A model generated the notes under the pieces. The model was not told the DNA's origin, made no database searches, and saw nothing but the letters and a program-made list of their open reading frames with translations. 29,766 nucleotides of DNA from NCBI GenBank assembly GCA_964465065.1, contig CAYXHZ010000037.1:1-29766 (forward strand), written 5' to 3'. This document shows positions 23,105 through 29,766 of the stretch, in pieces. This DNA comes from CAYMND01 sp964465065 (GTDB lineage Bacteria > Acidobacteriota > Aminicenantia > UBA2199). Positions within the stretch are counted from its first letter, which is position 1. Each line of letters opens with the position of its first letter. Made by a program: the position numbers and the translations under genes.

Positions 23105-24106
23105 TCAGATCAAACAGGCTCTGACCCGGACCTCGTCGAGCGGCCTGACGGTGTGTACGGTCTGACTGCCGTTTTGCAGCTGACGCACGGTCACGGTTTC
23201 GGCGTCGGGGGCGGTGTAACGGGCGACGATGCTCAGCGCGGTGTCGAGCGTTTCGTCGTCGAAACGGCCGATACCGAGAGCGGTCGGGCCCGGCAGGGAT
23301 TCGGGTTCGATCAGACAGTCGCCGGTTTCGGCCAGTCCCCGTATGGATTCGTTGTCGGCCTGATTGTGGCCGACGATCAGAAAGAAGCTCTCGGACAGGC
23401 GGAAGTAGCGGCCGTGCTGGAGCAGCCGGCAGTTGCGCAGACTGGCGCTGCCGTGATCGATCAGATCGTGCAGACGGGCGCAGAAATGTTTCTCGGTCAG
23501 CAGGCAACCGCCGCCCGGGTTGGGAAAATCCACGATACCCCAGGCTGCGGCCAGGCGCATCTGTTCTTTGCGGCTGCGGCCGGTGATGGCGAACAGCTTA
23601 CTCCTGTCGACCCAGCCCTTTTCCTCGGCCTCGGTCGGGGGGAGCTGCAATGCGGACAATGGCCGCAACAGACGTTTTTCCAGGCCCGCTTTGCGTTCGA
23701 TTTCCTGCAGGGCCCAGAGATGCTGGGACATCGGCCGCTGGCCGAGGACTTCGCCGGTGAAGATGAAATCGGCCTGCAGACTGTCCAGCAGCCTTCTGGC
23801 CTCCAGGAGGAAAAAAATCTTGCAGTCGATGCAGGGGTTCAGATTGCGGCCGTGGCCGTGCGCTGGACTCATGACCATATCCAGGAAGGACTGGCCCAGA
23901 GAAATGATCTGCAGCTCGATGCCGAAGCGCTGGCAATTTCGCTGGAGCTGGGAATTGGCGACGGTCTGCGGGTTGCTGCGCATGAACGGCATCAGAAAAT
24001 GGACGGGGATCACCGAAATGCCCTGCTCGAGCATGCATTTCACGGCCAATATGCTGTCCAGACCTCCGGACAGCAGACCGATTGCCCTGACGGATTCTTT
24101 ACTCAT
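23105..24106 (-). CDS. ThiI/MnmA-like PP-loop ATPase with NFACT-R-like C-terminus
   Basis: 333-aa protein. The PP-loop for ATP pyrophosphatase chemistry is LLSGGLDSILA (residues 11-21), as in tRNA thiolation enzymes ThiI and MnmA. A HGRNLNPCIDCKIFF segment supplies a Cys-x2-Cys pair, and GEVLGQRPMSQH matches the ThiI-type core. The C-terminal third (GRYFRLSESFFLIVGHNQADNESI) looks like the NFACT RNA-binding domain fused to such enzymes in some bacteria. A role in tRNA sulfur modification is inferred. The start is ATG 24106, with AGGAA six bases upstream; a GTG at 24112 would leave no spacing. It has its own promoter at 24140-24169. Confidence 0.8.
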   Translation of the reverse strand: MSKESVRAIGLLSGGLDSILAVKCMLEQGISVIPVHFLMPFMRSNPQTVANSQLQRNCQRFGIELQIISLGQSFLDMVMSPAHGHGRNLNPCIDCKIFFLLEARRLLDSLQADFIFTGEVLGQRPMSQHLWALQEIERKAGLEKRLLRPLSALQLPPTEAEEKGWVDRSKLFAITGRSRKEQMRLAAAWGIVDFPNPGGGCLLTEKHFCARLHDLIDHGSASLRNCRLLQHGRYFRLSESFFLIVGHNQADNESIRGLAETGDCLIEPESLPGPTALGIGRFDDETLDTALSIVARYTAPDAETVTVRQLQNGSQTVHTVRPLDEVRVRACLI

Positions 24107-24139
24107 CTTCACTTCCTGCCTCGATGACGGAATGCTGGC

Positions 24140-24169
24140 ATGCTACCGGTTTTACAGCCGGCTTGTCAA
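24140..24169 (-). promoter_or_regulatory. Sigma70-type promoter for the PP-loop gene
   Basis: On the minus strand: TTGACA (24169-24164), 18-bp spacer, TAGCAT (24145-24140). The -35 is perfect and the -10 matches four of six. Transcription would begin near 24133. Confidence 0.5.
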
Positions 24170-24175
24170 GCGTTA

Positions 24176-24189
24176 CGGGCCCTGGCCCG
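24176..24189 (-). terminator. Short GC-rich hairpin after the PilZ gene
   Basis: CGGGCC-CT-GGCCCG, a perfect 6-bp stem just after the PilZ stop and just before the PP-loop gene's -35. No T-run; a weak terminator separating the two transcripts. Confidence 0.35.
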
Positions 24190-24194
24190 GGAGT

Positions 24195-24482
24195 TCACTG
24201 ACTCAGCAGGAAGGTGTCGTAGATCAACGGCGTGTCCTGCAAGCTGCAGCCGAAATTGTAGTTGTTCTGGCCGGCATAGCGCTTGCGAACCCAGCGGATG
24301 ATGCCCCGCAGCAGAAATTCCTGGCCGGAAACGTTGAGGATGATTTCCACGTACCTCCGGGTCGGTGCGGAATTGGACGATATCTGCATGCCGCCGTGTG
24401 AATAATCGTTGAGAATTCCGGACTTGCCGTCGATTTTTATCAATATCCGCGATCTGATTCGCTTCTCCTGCCTTTTGTCCAT
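24195..24482 (-). CDS. PilZ domain protein, c-di-GMP binding
   Basis: 95-aa single-domain PilZ protein. The c-di-GMP contact motifs are present: RQEKR (residues 4-8, R-x3-R) and D-Y-S-H-G-G (Asp26, Ser28, Gly31; D-x-S-x2-G). The remaining strands fit the small PilZ barrel (VEIILNVSGQEFLLRGIIRWV). Such proteins relay cyclic-di-GMP levels to motility, exopolysaccharide or adhesion machinery; with a flagellar cluster 5 kb away a motility link is plausible but not shown. ATG 24482 follows GGGG; a GTG at 24494 is an alternative. It faces the YbaN-like gene across a 135-bp divergent region. Confidence 0.85.
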   Translation of the reverse strand: MDKRQEKRIRSRILIKIDGKSGILNDYSHGGMQISSNSAPTRRYVEIILNVSGQEFLLRGIIRWVRKRYAGQNNYNFGCSLQDTPLIYDTFLLSQ

Positions 24483-24617
24483 CTGATGCCCCACTATACA
24501 TCTATTACTGAAAATATAAAGCAGCGCGGAACAATTTTCAACATTTTTTTCGTCGATGCGGTTCAGGGAAAGAAGGCTTGTGCGGATTCAGTACGGGTAT
24601 GGTAGAATTTCAGATTC

Positions 24618-24992
24618 ATGAAACTCGGAAACCTCGTACTGACTGCACTGGGCCTGACCTGCTTCGGCCTGGCCATGATCGGTGTCATCGTACCCGGCCT
24701 GCCCACTACCCCTTTTTTGTTGCTGGCTTCCGTGTTGTTTTGCAGGAGCCACCCCGGTCTGTACCGCTGGCTGATTTCCCATCCACGCTGGGGTGAGGGG
24801 ATACGCCGCTTCAATGAACAGCGGGTGATCCCTCCGGCGGCCAAGCTGGCGGCTGTGGTGATGATGACGCTGATGATCCTGTTGTCCGTACTGCTGTTCA
24901 TCGAGACTTTTTGGATCAAATTGTTGGTTGCGGCGGTCGGTGCCATCGGCATCGCTACCGTCCTGTCGTTCCGGTCCCGGCCTACTCCTTGA
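24618..24992 (+). CDS. DUF454 (YbaN-like) inner membrane protein
   Basis: 124-aa membrane protein of the DUF454/YbaN family. It has hydrophobic helices at about 5-40 and 75-115, with the family motif GVIVPGLPTTPFLLLASVLF followed by SHPGLYRWLISHPRWG and a cytosolic loop. Function is not established. There is no Shine-Dalgarno. An extended -10 element (TATG-G-TAGAAT, with TAGAAT at 24603-24608) ends nine bases before the ATG, so the mRNA would have almost no leader. Its last 11 bases overlap the end of the convergent exported-protein gene. Confidence 0.87.
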   Translation: MKLGNLVLTALGLTCFGLAMIGVIVPGLPTTPFLLLASVLFCRSHPGLYRWLISHPRWGEGIRRFNEQRVIPPAAKLAAVVMMTLMILLSVLLFIETFWIKLLVAAVGAIGIATVLSFRSRPTP

Positions 24993-25446
24993 TGCCCAAC
25001 AACTCGGTGATGTTTTTCCAGGCGGCCTTGCGTTTTTCGGAAAAAATCTGAACGTGACTGGCGTTGCCGGTCTTGATGTAATTGCGGTAACCGGCGGCCT
25101 GGGCCGCCAGCAGGTTGAAGGTGTCGACCAGACCGTTGACGAAGCCGATGTCCTCATGGCCCAGAGCGCCGGACGAGAGCAGTTTGTTGAGCTGCTCGAC
25201 CGAGCCGTTGCACAGGCTGATCGATTTGCTCAGCAGTTCGTCGGCGCTGGCGTTGTCGTACACCTCTTTGGCGTGACCGTCGGCGACAGTGCCGATGCTG
25301 ATGTAGCTCAAATACAGAGTCTGGCCGCTGAAATGACCGATCGTCTCCAGCAGCAGGTTTTGCGAATCGTCACCATAACAGGGCTGGAAGGCGAACAGTA
25401 CCAGTAAAGCGAGTGGCGCCAGACGGTGTCGGGAAGAATGGTTCAT
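24982..25446 (-). CDS. Exported helical protein of unknown function
   Basis: 154-aa protein with a signal peptide (hydrophobic about residues 9-20, likely cut near PCYG-DD). The mature part is mostly helical, with two cysteines (Cys23 near the cleavage site and one in SISLCNGSVEQL). I do not recognise a family. The segment TLYLSYISIGTVADG is striking and may be useful for searching. The start at 25446 is chosen because GAGGT lies about six bases upstream and it opens directly onto a signal peptide; the longer frame to 25590 adds a non-hydrophobic 48 residues. It is divergent from the M28 peptidase gene and convergent with the DUF454 gene. Confidence 0.6.
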   Translation of the reverse strand: MNHSSRHRLAPLALLVLFAFQPCYGDDSQNLLLETIGHFSGQTLYLSYISIGTVADGHAKEVYDNASADELLSKSISLCNGSVEQLNKLLSSGALGHEDIGFVNGLVDTFNLLAAQAAGYRNYIKTGNASHVQIFSEKRKAAWKNITELLGIKE

Positions 25447-25625
25447 GTCGGACCTCGGTTTTTTTTTACCTCTAGAATGTACTGAAACGGCTTTCATTTC
25501 AAGTGCTACTTCGGCAAAAAGTGCATTGACCGGCATCGTTTTTTTGCCATTGCACATCGATTTCAGCTCGAACGGATAACCATATCGCATATTCCACGTA
25601 TGTTTCTTATCAGGAGGTCTCCATC

Positions 25626-27287
25626 ATGAACCGCACTATTTGCCTTGCCTGGATTCTACTGGGGTTTTGTTCCGTCATTTCCGGCCAAGCCACTGAAAAC
25701 ACAGCACTGAACGCAGCGAAAGCCGACGGCGGTTTCAGCGAGAACGAATTCAGGGGGCATTTCGAATTCCTGGCCCACGACCTGCTCGAAGGTCGGGCCA
25801 CCGGCGATCGGGGTGCCGCTCTTGCGGCAAGCTATTTGGCGGCCCAGTTCAAGGCGCTCGGCTTGCAGCCGTTTTCACCGTCGCACGGCTATCTGCAGCC
25901 AGTCGGACTGCGGGGCTTTCGGACCGATTACTCCCAGCTGGCGTATTCCCTGATAGGCCAGGACGGCGAGCATAAACTGGAAGCCCTGCGGGAATTCTGC
26001 GTCAGCAGCGAACAGAGCCTGGATACGGTCCAGGTCGATGACGAGCTGCTGTTCGTCGGCTACGCCATTCAGGCTCCGGAATACAAATGGGACGATTTCA
26101 AGGGCGTCGATGTGGCGGGTAAAATTCTGGTGGCACTGGTCAACGATCCCGATCTGCAGCGAACCCGCTTCGGCAGTGAATCCATGACCTATTACGGGCG
26201 CTGGTCCTACAAGCTGGAGTCGGCCCGTCGACGCAAGGCCAAGGGGATGATCCTGATCCACCACGACCGTGAGGCGACCTACAACTGGTCGGTGGTGCGC
26301 AACAGCTGGGCGGGGGAGCGCCTGCTGTTTGCAGACTCCAAAGAATCTCCGCTGCTGCTTCAGTCCTGGATTTCCCACGAGGCGCTCGACCGGGCCCTGA
26401 AGACATCCGGTCTGGACTATGAAGGTCTGAAGAAGAAGGCGGACAGCAGGAGGTTCAAGCCGATGAAGCTGCCCTTGCGTCTGCGCGCTTCGTTCAGACA
26501 GACGGTGCGCCGTGCGGACTGTCACAACGTTATCGGTCTCATCCCCGGAACCGACCCGCAATTGAAAGACGAAGCGGTCATTTACACCGCTCATTTCGAC
26601 CATTTCGGCATCGGCCTGCCCGACGAACGGGGCGACCGCATCTACAACGGCGCCATGGACAACGCCAGCGGTACGGCCGCGTTGGTCTGCCTGGCCCGGG
26701 CCTTCGCCAGCGCAGCGGTCAAACCGAAACGCACGGTGATCATCATGCCGGTGACCGGCGAAGAACTCGGCCTGCTCGGTTCGACCTGGTTCGTCGAACA
26801 CGCGCCGATGGATCTCAAACGGATCGCCATGGTCATCAACAAGGATTGCATGAACCTGTACGGACGTTGCGACTCCTTTTCCGCCTTTCCCGTCGAGTTC
26901 AGCAACGCCGTGACCGAAGTGGCCGCGATCGGACTTGCCAAAGGACTCACGCTGCAGACCCGGACGGCCGATCCCTGGGGCGGTTCGTACCGCAGCGATC
27001 ATTTCCCTTTTGCCGCCCGCGGCGTACCGGCCATGTCGGTCGGCATGTCCGGAAAACATCTGGATCGCAGCGAGGCGGAAGTCGAAAAAATCCGTGAGCA
27101 GATCGGTTTTACCTATCATCAACCCAGCGATCAGATCCATCCGGCTTGGGTGTACGACGGCGTGCTCCAGGAACTGGATTTGTTGTACAGCCTGGGACGG
27201 TACTGGGCCGACGGTGCACCGAAACCCGTGTTGAGCATCGATCGCGACAGTCCGTTCTGGAGCACCCGGGTCTGGTACGGCCTGTAG
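25626..27287 (+). CDS. Exported M28 family zinc aminopeptidase
   Basis: 553-aa exported metallopeptidase. A signal peptide spans about residues 1-21. The M28 metal ligands are all visible: His323 in TAHFDHFG, Asp345 in GAMDNASGTA, Glu379-Glu380 in TGEELGLLGS (Glu379 as catalytic base), Asp407 in INKDCMN, and His498 in TYHQPSD. The region between about residues 130 and 300 is an inserted PA-like domain (DELLFVGYAI, KGVDVAGKILVAL), common in large M28 enzymes. It probably releases N-terminal amino acids from peptides in the periplasm. AGGAGG lies nine bases before the ATG. Two hairpins follow the gene. Confidence 0.94.
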   Translation: MNRTICLAWILLGFCSVISGQATENTALNAAKADGGFSENEFRGHFEFLAHDLLEGRATGDRGAALAASYLAAQFKALGLQPFSPSHGYLQPVGLRGFRTDYSQLAYSLIGQDGEHKLEALREFCVSSEQSLDTVQVDDELLFVGYAIQAPEYKWDDFKGVDVAGKILVALVNDPDLQRTRFGSESMTYYGRWSYKLESARRRKAKGMILIHHDREATYNWSVVRNSWAGERLLFADSKESPLLLQSWISHEALDRALKTSGLDYEGLKKKADSRRFKPMKLPLRLRASFRQTVRRADCHNVIGLIPGTDPQLKDEAVIYTAHFDHFGIGLPDERGDRIYNGAMDNASGTAALVCLARAFASAAVKPKRTVIIMPVTGEELGLLGSTWFVEHAPMDLKRIAMVINKDCMNLYGRCDSFSAFPVEFSNAVTEVAAIGLAKGLTLQTRTADPWGGSYRSDHFPFAARGVPAMSVGMSGKHLDRSEAEVEKIREQIGFTYHQPSDQIHPAWVYDGVLQELDLLYSLGRYWADGAPKPVLSIDRDSPFWSTRVWYGL

Positions 27288-27331
27288 GAACCGGTTTCCA
27301 AATAGTCAATTTATCGACTCCAGTTTTTTAT

Positions 27332-27361
27332 GCCCTTCCGGGATCCAATACCCGGAAGGGC
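27332..27361 (+). terminator. Hairpin terminator candidate after the M28 gene
   Basis: Perfect 11-bp stem GCCCTTCCGGG (27332-27342) and CCCGGAAGGGC (27351-27361) with an 8-base loop, 44 bp after the M28 stop. No T-run follows directly, but a second hairpin ending in TTTT lies just downstream. Confidence 0.6.
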
Positions 27362-27364
27362 TCA

Positions 27365-27393
27365 TTGAAAAGGCTTCAGCCTTTTACTATAAT
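27365..27393 (+). promoter_or_regulatory. Sigma70 promoter of the M3 peptidase gene with palindromic spacer
   Basis: TTGAAA (27365-27370), a 17-bp spacer, TATAAT (27388-27393): near-consensus. The palindrome AAAAGGCT-TC-AGCCTTTT (27368-27385) sits in the spacer and overlaps the -35. It could be a repressor operator or, read as RNA from upstream, a terminator ending in TTTT. Confidence 0.65.
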
Positions 27394-27468
27394 CAATAGG
27401 CACTGCCAGTGACGCAGCGAATAATCGCGATGTCCCAACCCACGGCAATACTTTTAGGAGGCTATACA

Positions 27469-29589
27469 ATGAATCGTGTACTGATTTCAATGGTTCTGCT
27501 GGCCTGTATTTTTATCGGCTGCGGAAAAAAAGACAAGGAGGCCGATGTGAATCCGGCAATGCAGGAAATCAATCCCTTGCTGAGCGAGTTCGACACGTCG
27601 TTTCAAGTGCCCCCGTTCGATCTGATCAAGACCGAGCACTATCTGCCCGCTTTCGAGAAGGCCATGGCCGATCACAAGCTGGAGATCGACGGCATCGCCG
27701 GCAACCCCGAGGCGCCTAACTTCCGTAATACCATGGAAGCTTATTTCAATTCCGGGGAATTGCTGAAGAAGGTGTCGGCGATCTTCTACAGTCAGGTGTC
27801 GGCCTGCGGCAGCGACGAGATGCTGAAAGCCCAGAGCCAGATCGATCCCAAAATGGCTGCCCATAACGACAGCATACTCCTCAACGATCGTCTGTTCGCC
27901 AGGATCAAGGCCGTTTACGAAAACCGGGTCAATGAAGGTCTCAATGCCGAACAACTGTTTCTGTTGGAAAACCAGTACAAGTCGTTCGTTCGCAACGGTG
28001 CCAATCTGGATGCCGAGCAGAAGAAAACCTTGTCCGGCATCAATCAGGAGCTGGCCGTTCTGGAAGCCAAGTTCGGCGAGAACCTGTTGGCCGAGAACCG
28101 GGCTTACCGGCTTGTCGTCGACAATCAGGACGATTTGGCCGGCCTGCCGGAAGGCGTGATCGCTGCAGCCGCCGCCGAGGCCAAGTCCGCCGGTCTGGAC
28201 GGCAAGTGGGCATTCACCACCGACAAGCCCAGCATGCTGCCGTTTCTGACCTATTCTCCCAAACGCGAACTGCGCAATCAACTGTACGATGCCTACACCC
28301 ACCGTGGCGAAAGAGGCAATGCCAACGACAACAAGGAGACCTTGGCCAATATCCTCAACCTGCGCGTCCGTAAGGCCAGGCTGCTTGGCTACGACCATTT
28401 CGCCAACTACATCCTGGAATCCAAGATGGCCAAGAATCTCGAAGGAGCCATGGGGCTGCTCAACCAGCTCTGGCCGCCGGCCCTGAAACTGGCCAAGAAA
28501 GAGGCCGCCGAGTTGCAGCAACTCATCGACCGCGAGAAAGGCGGTTTCAAGCTGGCCGCCGCCGACTGGTGGTATTACACCGAGAAACTGCGCAAGGAAA
28601 AATATGACCTGGACGACAACGCCCTGCGCCCGTATTTCAAGATGCAGAACGTGATCGACGGCGCCTTCATGGTCGCCGGAAAACTCTACGGCCTCAAGTT
28701 CGAGCCCCTGACTGCATTGCCGCTGCCGCATGGCGAGGCGCTGGCCTTCGAGGTCAAAGAGGCCGACGGCCGTCATGTCGGCGTTTTGTACATGGACAAC
28801 TACCCCCGTCAGGGCAAACAGGTCGGCGCCTGGTGCGGTGCGTACCGGGATGCCTGTTACCAGGACGGGAAACGGGTGAATCCGGTGGTGAGCATGGTCT
28901 GCAACCTGACCCGACCCGCCGGTGACGCGCCGGCCCTGCTCAGCCTCGAAGAGGTGTCGACCCTGTTTCACGAATTCGGCCATGCCCTCGACGCCTTGTT
29001 GGCCGAAAACACCTACAGCACGACATTCGTAGCCACCGATTTCGTCGAACTTCCTTCCCAGATCATGGAACATTGGGCCACCGAGGCCGATGTTCTCCGC
29101 CAGTACGCCAAGCATTATCAGACCGGCGAGGTGATTCCGGACGGATTGATCGAAAAAATCGAAAAGAGCAGTCTGTTCAATCAAGGCTTCAGCAACGTCG
29201 AATTTTTGGCCGCTTGCCTGTTGGATCTGGAATACCATTCTCTTCGGGAAGAGAAAACCCTGGACGTCAACGCTCTGGAGACCGAGATCATGAACCGCAT
29301 CGGTCTTATTCCTGAAATTCTGCCCCGCTACCGTTCGACCTATTTCGCCCATATCGCCGTCTGGGGCTATTCGGCCGGATATTACAGCTACATCTGGTCC
29401 GCCGTGCTCGACAACGATGCCTTCATGGCCTTCAAGGAGACCAGTTTGTTCGATCAGAACACGGCCCAGTCCTTCCGGAAGAACGTTCTGGAAAAGAACG
29501 GCACGCTGGACCCGGCGGAAATGTACCGCGCCTTCCGCGGCCGCGATCCCAAGATCGACGCCCTGCTGAAGAACCGTGGTTTGAATTGA
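27469..29589 (+). CDS. M3 family zinc oligopeptidase, lipoprotein
   Basis: 706-aa thimet-oligopeptidase-like enzyme (OpdA/Dcp type) that cleaves short peptides. The zinc site is clear: HEFGH at 501-505 (His501, Glu502, His505) and the third ligand Glu527 in TDFVELPSQ. The C-terminal HIAVWGYSAGYYSYIW block holds the substrate-contacting Tyr/His residues of the family. Unlike the usual cytoplasmic enzymes it begins with a lipoprotein signal: hydrophobic residues 4-16, then FIGC with Cys18, followed by Gly-Lys-Lys. It is therefore predicted to be anchored outside the cytoplasm. TAGGAGG (27455-27461) supports the start at 27469 over an earlier ATG. It is monocistronic, with its own promoter. Confidence 0.94.
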   Translation: MNRVLISMVLLACIFIGCGKKDKEADVNPAMQEINPLLSEFDTSFQVPPFDLIKTEHYLPAFEKAMADHKLEIDGIAGNPEAPNFRNTMEAYFNSGELLKKVSAIFYSQVSACGSDEMLKAQSQIDPKMAAHNDSILLNDRLFARIKAVYENRVNEGLNAEQLFLLENQYKSFVRNGANLDAEQKKTLSGINQELAVLEAKFGENLLAENRAYRLVVDNQDDLAGLPEGVIAAAAAEAKSAGLDGKWAFTTDKPSMLPFLTYSPKRELRNQLYDAYTHRGERGNANDNKETLANILNLRVRKARLLGYDHFANYILESKMAKNLEGAMGLLNQLWPPALKLAKKEAAELQQLIDREKGGFKLAAADWWYYTEKLRKEKYDLDDNALRPYFKMQNVIDGAFMVAGKLYGLKFEPLTALPLPHGEALAFEVKEADGRHVGVLYMDNYPRQGKQVGAWCGAYRDACYQDGKRVNPVVSMVCNLTRPAGDAPALLSLEEVSTLFHEFGHALDALLAENTYSTTFVATDFVELPSQIMEHWATEADVLRQYAKHYQTGEVIPDGLIEKIEKSSLFNQGFSNVEFLAACLLDLEYHSLREEKTLDVNALETEIMNRIGLIPEILPRYRSTYFAHIAVWGYSAGYYSYIWSAVLDNDAFMAFKETSLFDQNTAQSFRKNVLEKNGTLDPAEMYRAFRGRDPKIDALLKNRGLN

Positions 29590-29610
29590 CAGATTGAGTT
29601 GAAGAAAGTG

Positions 29611-29650
29611 ACTGAGCGGAGTCGAAATGGTCACTTCGGCTCCGCTCAGT
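29611..29650. repeat. Palindrome downstream of the M3 peptidase gene
   Basis: ACTGAGCGGAG (29611-29621) pairs with CTCCGCTCAGT (29640-29650), and the stem extends inward through a T-G wobble and CGAA/TTCG, giving about 16 bp around an 8-base loop. It resembles the GACTGAGCGGAGTC-type palindromes dispersed in many bacterial genomes. It could also serve as a terminator, although no T-run follows. Confidence 0.6.
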
Positions 29651-29736
29651 GACCGCTAACTATGGCAACTACTTCGGCTCCGCTCGGTGACCGCGAACTA
29701 TGGCAACTGCCTCGGCTCCGCTCGGTGACCGCGAGC
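29634..29736. repeat. 38-bp imperfect tandem repeat, about 2.7 units
   Basis: Units begin at 29634, 29672 and 29710 with a 38-bp period. The core CTTCGGCTCCGCTCRGTGAC, then CGCKAACTATGGCAACT, is kept in the first two; the third diverges after about 26 bases. It is non-coding, reaches close to the window edge, and its first unit shares the right arm of the palindrome at 29611-29650. Confidence 0.85.
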
Positions 29737-29766
29737 TTGTTTAGATCATATGTGAAATCTCGATCC

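Noticed and set aside
27487..29634. Long minus-strand open frame opposite the M3 peptidase gene
   Set aside because: It is the antisense image of a clear M3 peptidase with HEFGH; no Shine-Dalgarno or family support.
1..29766. CRISPR arrays, tRNA or rRNA genes, insertion sequences, phage or defence genes
   Set aside because: No regularly spaced repeats with unique spacers, no tRNA-like cloverleaf in the intergenic regions, and no transposase or integrase seen among the frames.

Overview
The window is a high-GC stretch of a Gram-negative-type bacterium. It encodes lipoproteins, several exported proteins and flagellar axial proteins. It is probably a metagenome-assembled contig: a run of 100 N sits between two copies of one identical 55-bp sequence. 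No rRNA, tRNA, CRISPR array, transposase or integrase was seen. Taxonomy cannot be fixed by eye. The mix of exported S46, M28 and M3 peptidases, a secreted 6-bladed beta-propeller-like protein, a sigma54-driven flagellar operon and sporadic queuosine salvage would suit an Acidobacteriota/Aminicenantota-like or similarly deep-branching heterotroph, but this is a low-confidence inference.

Layout. (1) 165-4957, + strand: a DUF488 protein, a small lipoprotein, then a probable unit of MATE exporter, MFS transporter and queuosine-salvage Qng1-like hydrolase, the last two overlapping by one base. (2) 4981-5757, - strand: dodecin followed by a DUF937 protein. A 483-bp gene-free stretch with dispersed-repeat-like sequence follows. 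(3) 6241-8334, - strand: an exported S46 dipeptidyl-peptidase of DPP7 type. (4) 8565-11958, + strand: two overlapping GT4-like glycosyltransferases and a GlpC/GlcF-like Fe-S (CCG-domain) protein. (5) 11998-19520: flagellar island. flgD-flgE-flagellin lie on the - strand behind a near-perfect sigma54 promoter. Flagellin-flaG-fliD-fliS-fliT-like lie on the + strand. The two flagellins have the same length and are about 80% identical by my hand alignment. Both mRNAs seem to carry a hairpin with A(N)GGA in its loop 25-28 nt upstream of the Shine-Dalgarno GGA, a CsrA-like arrangement. (6) 19606-23103, + strand: thiol peroxidase, a two-DTG retropepsin-PDZ exported protein, a secreted propeller-like protein and an O6-alkylguanine-DNA alkyltransferase. 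(7) 23105-25446: PilZ and a ThiI-like PP-loop protein (- strand), a DUF454/YbaN membrane protein (+), and an exported protein of unknown function (-). (8) 25626-29589, + strand: an exported M28 peptidase and an M3 peptidase lipoprotein, followed by a palindrome and a 38-bp tandem repeat at the window edge.

How the genes fit together. The flagellar genes cover late filament and hook assembly: hook cap, hook, two flagellins, FlaG, filament cap, and the FliS and FliT-type chaperones. The exported peptidases (S46, M28, M3, perhaps the retropepsin) suggest a peptide-scavenging lifestyle. I found no clear new defence or mobile system. The most interesting signals are regulatory: paired CsrA-like flagellin leaders, operator-like palindromes inside the M3 and tpx promoters, and leaderless-looking genes.
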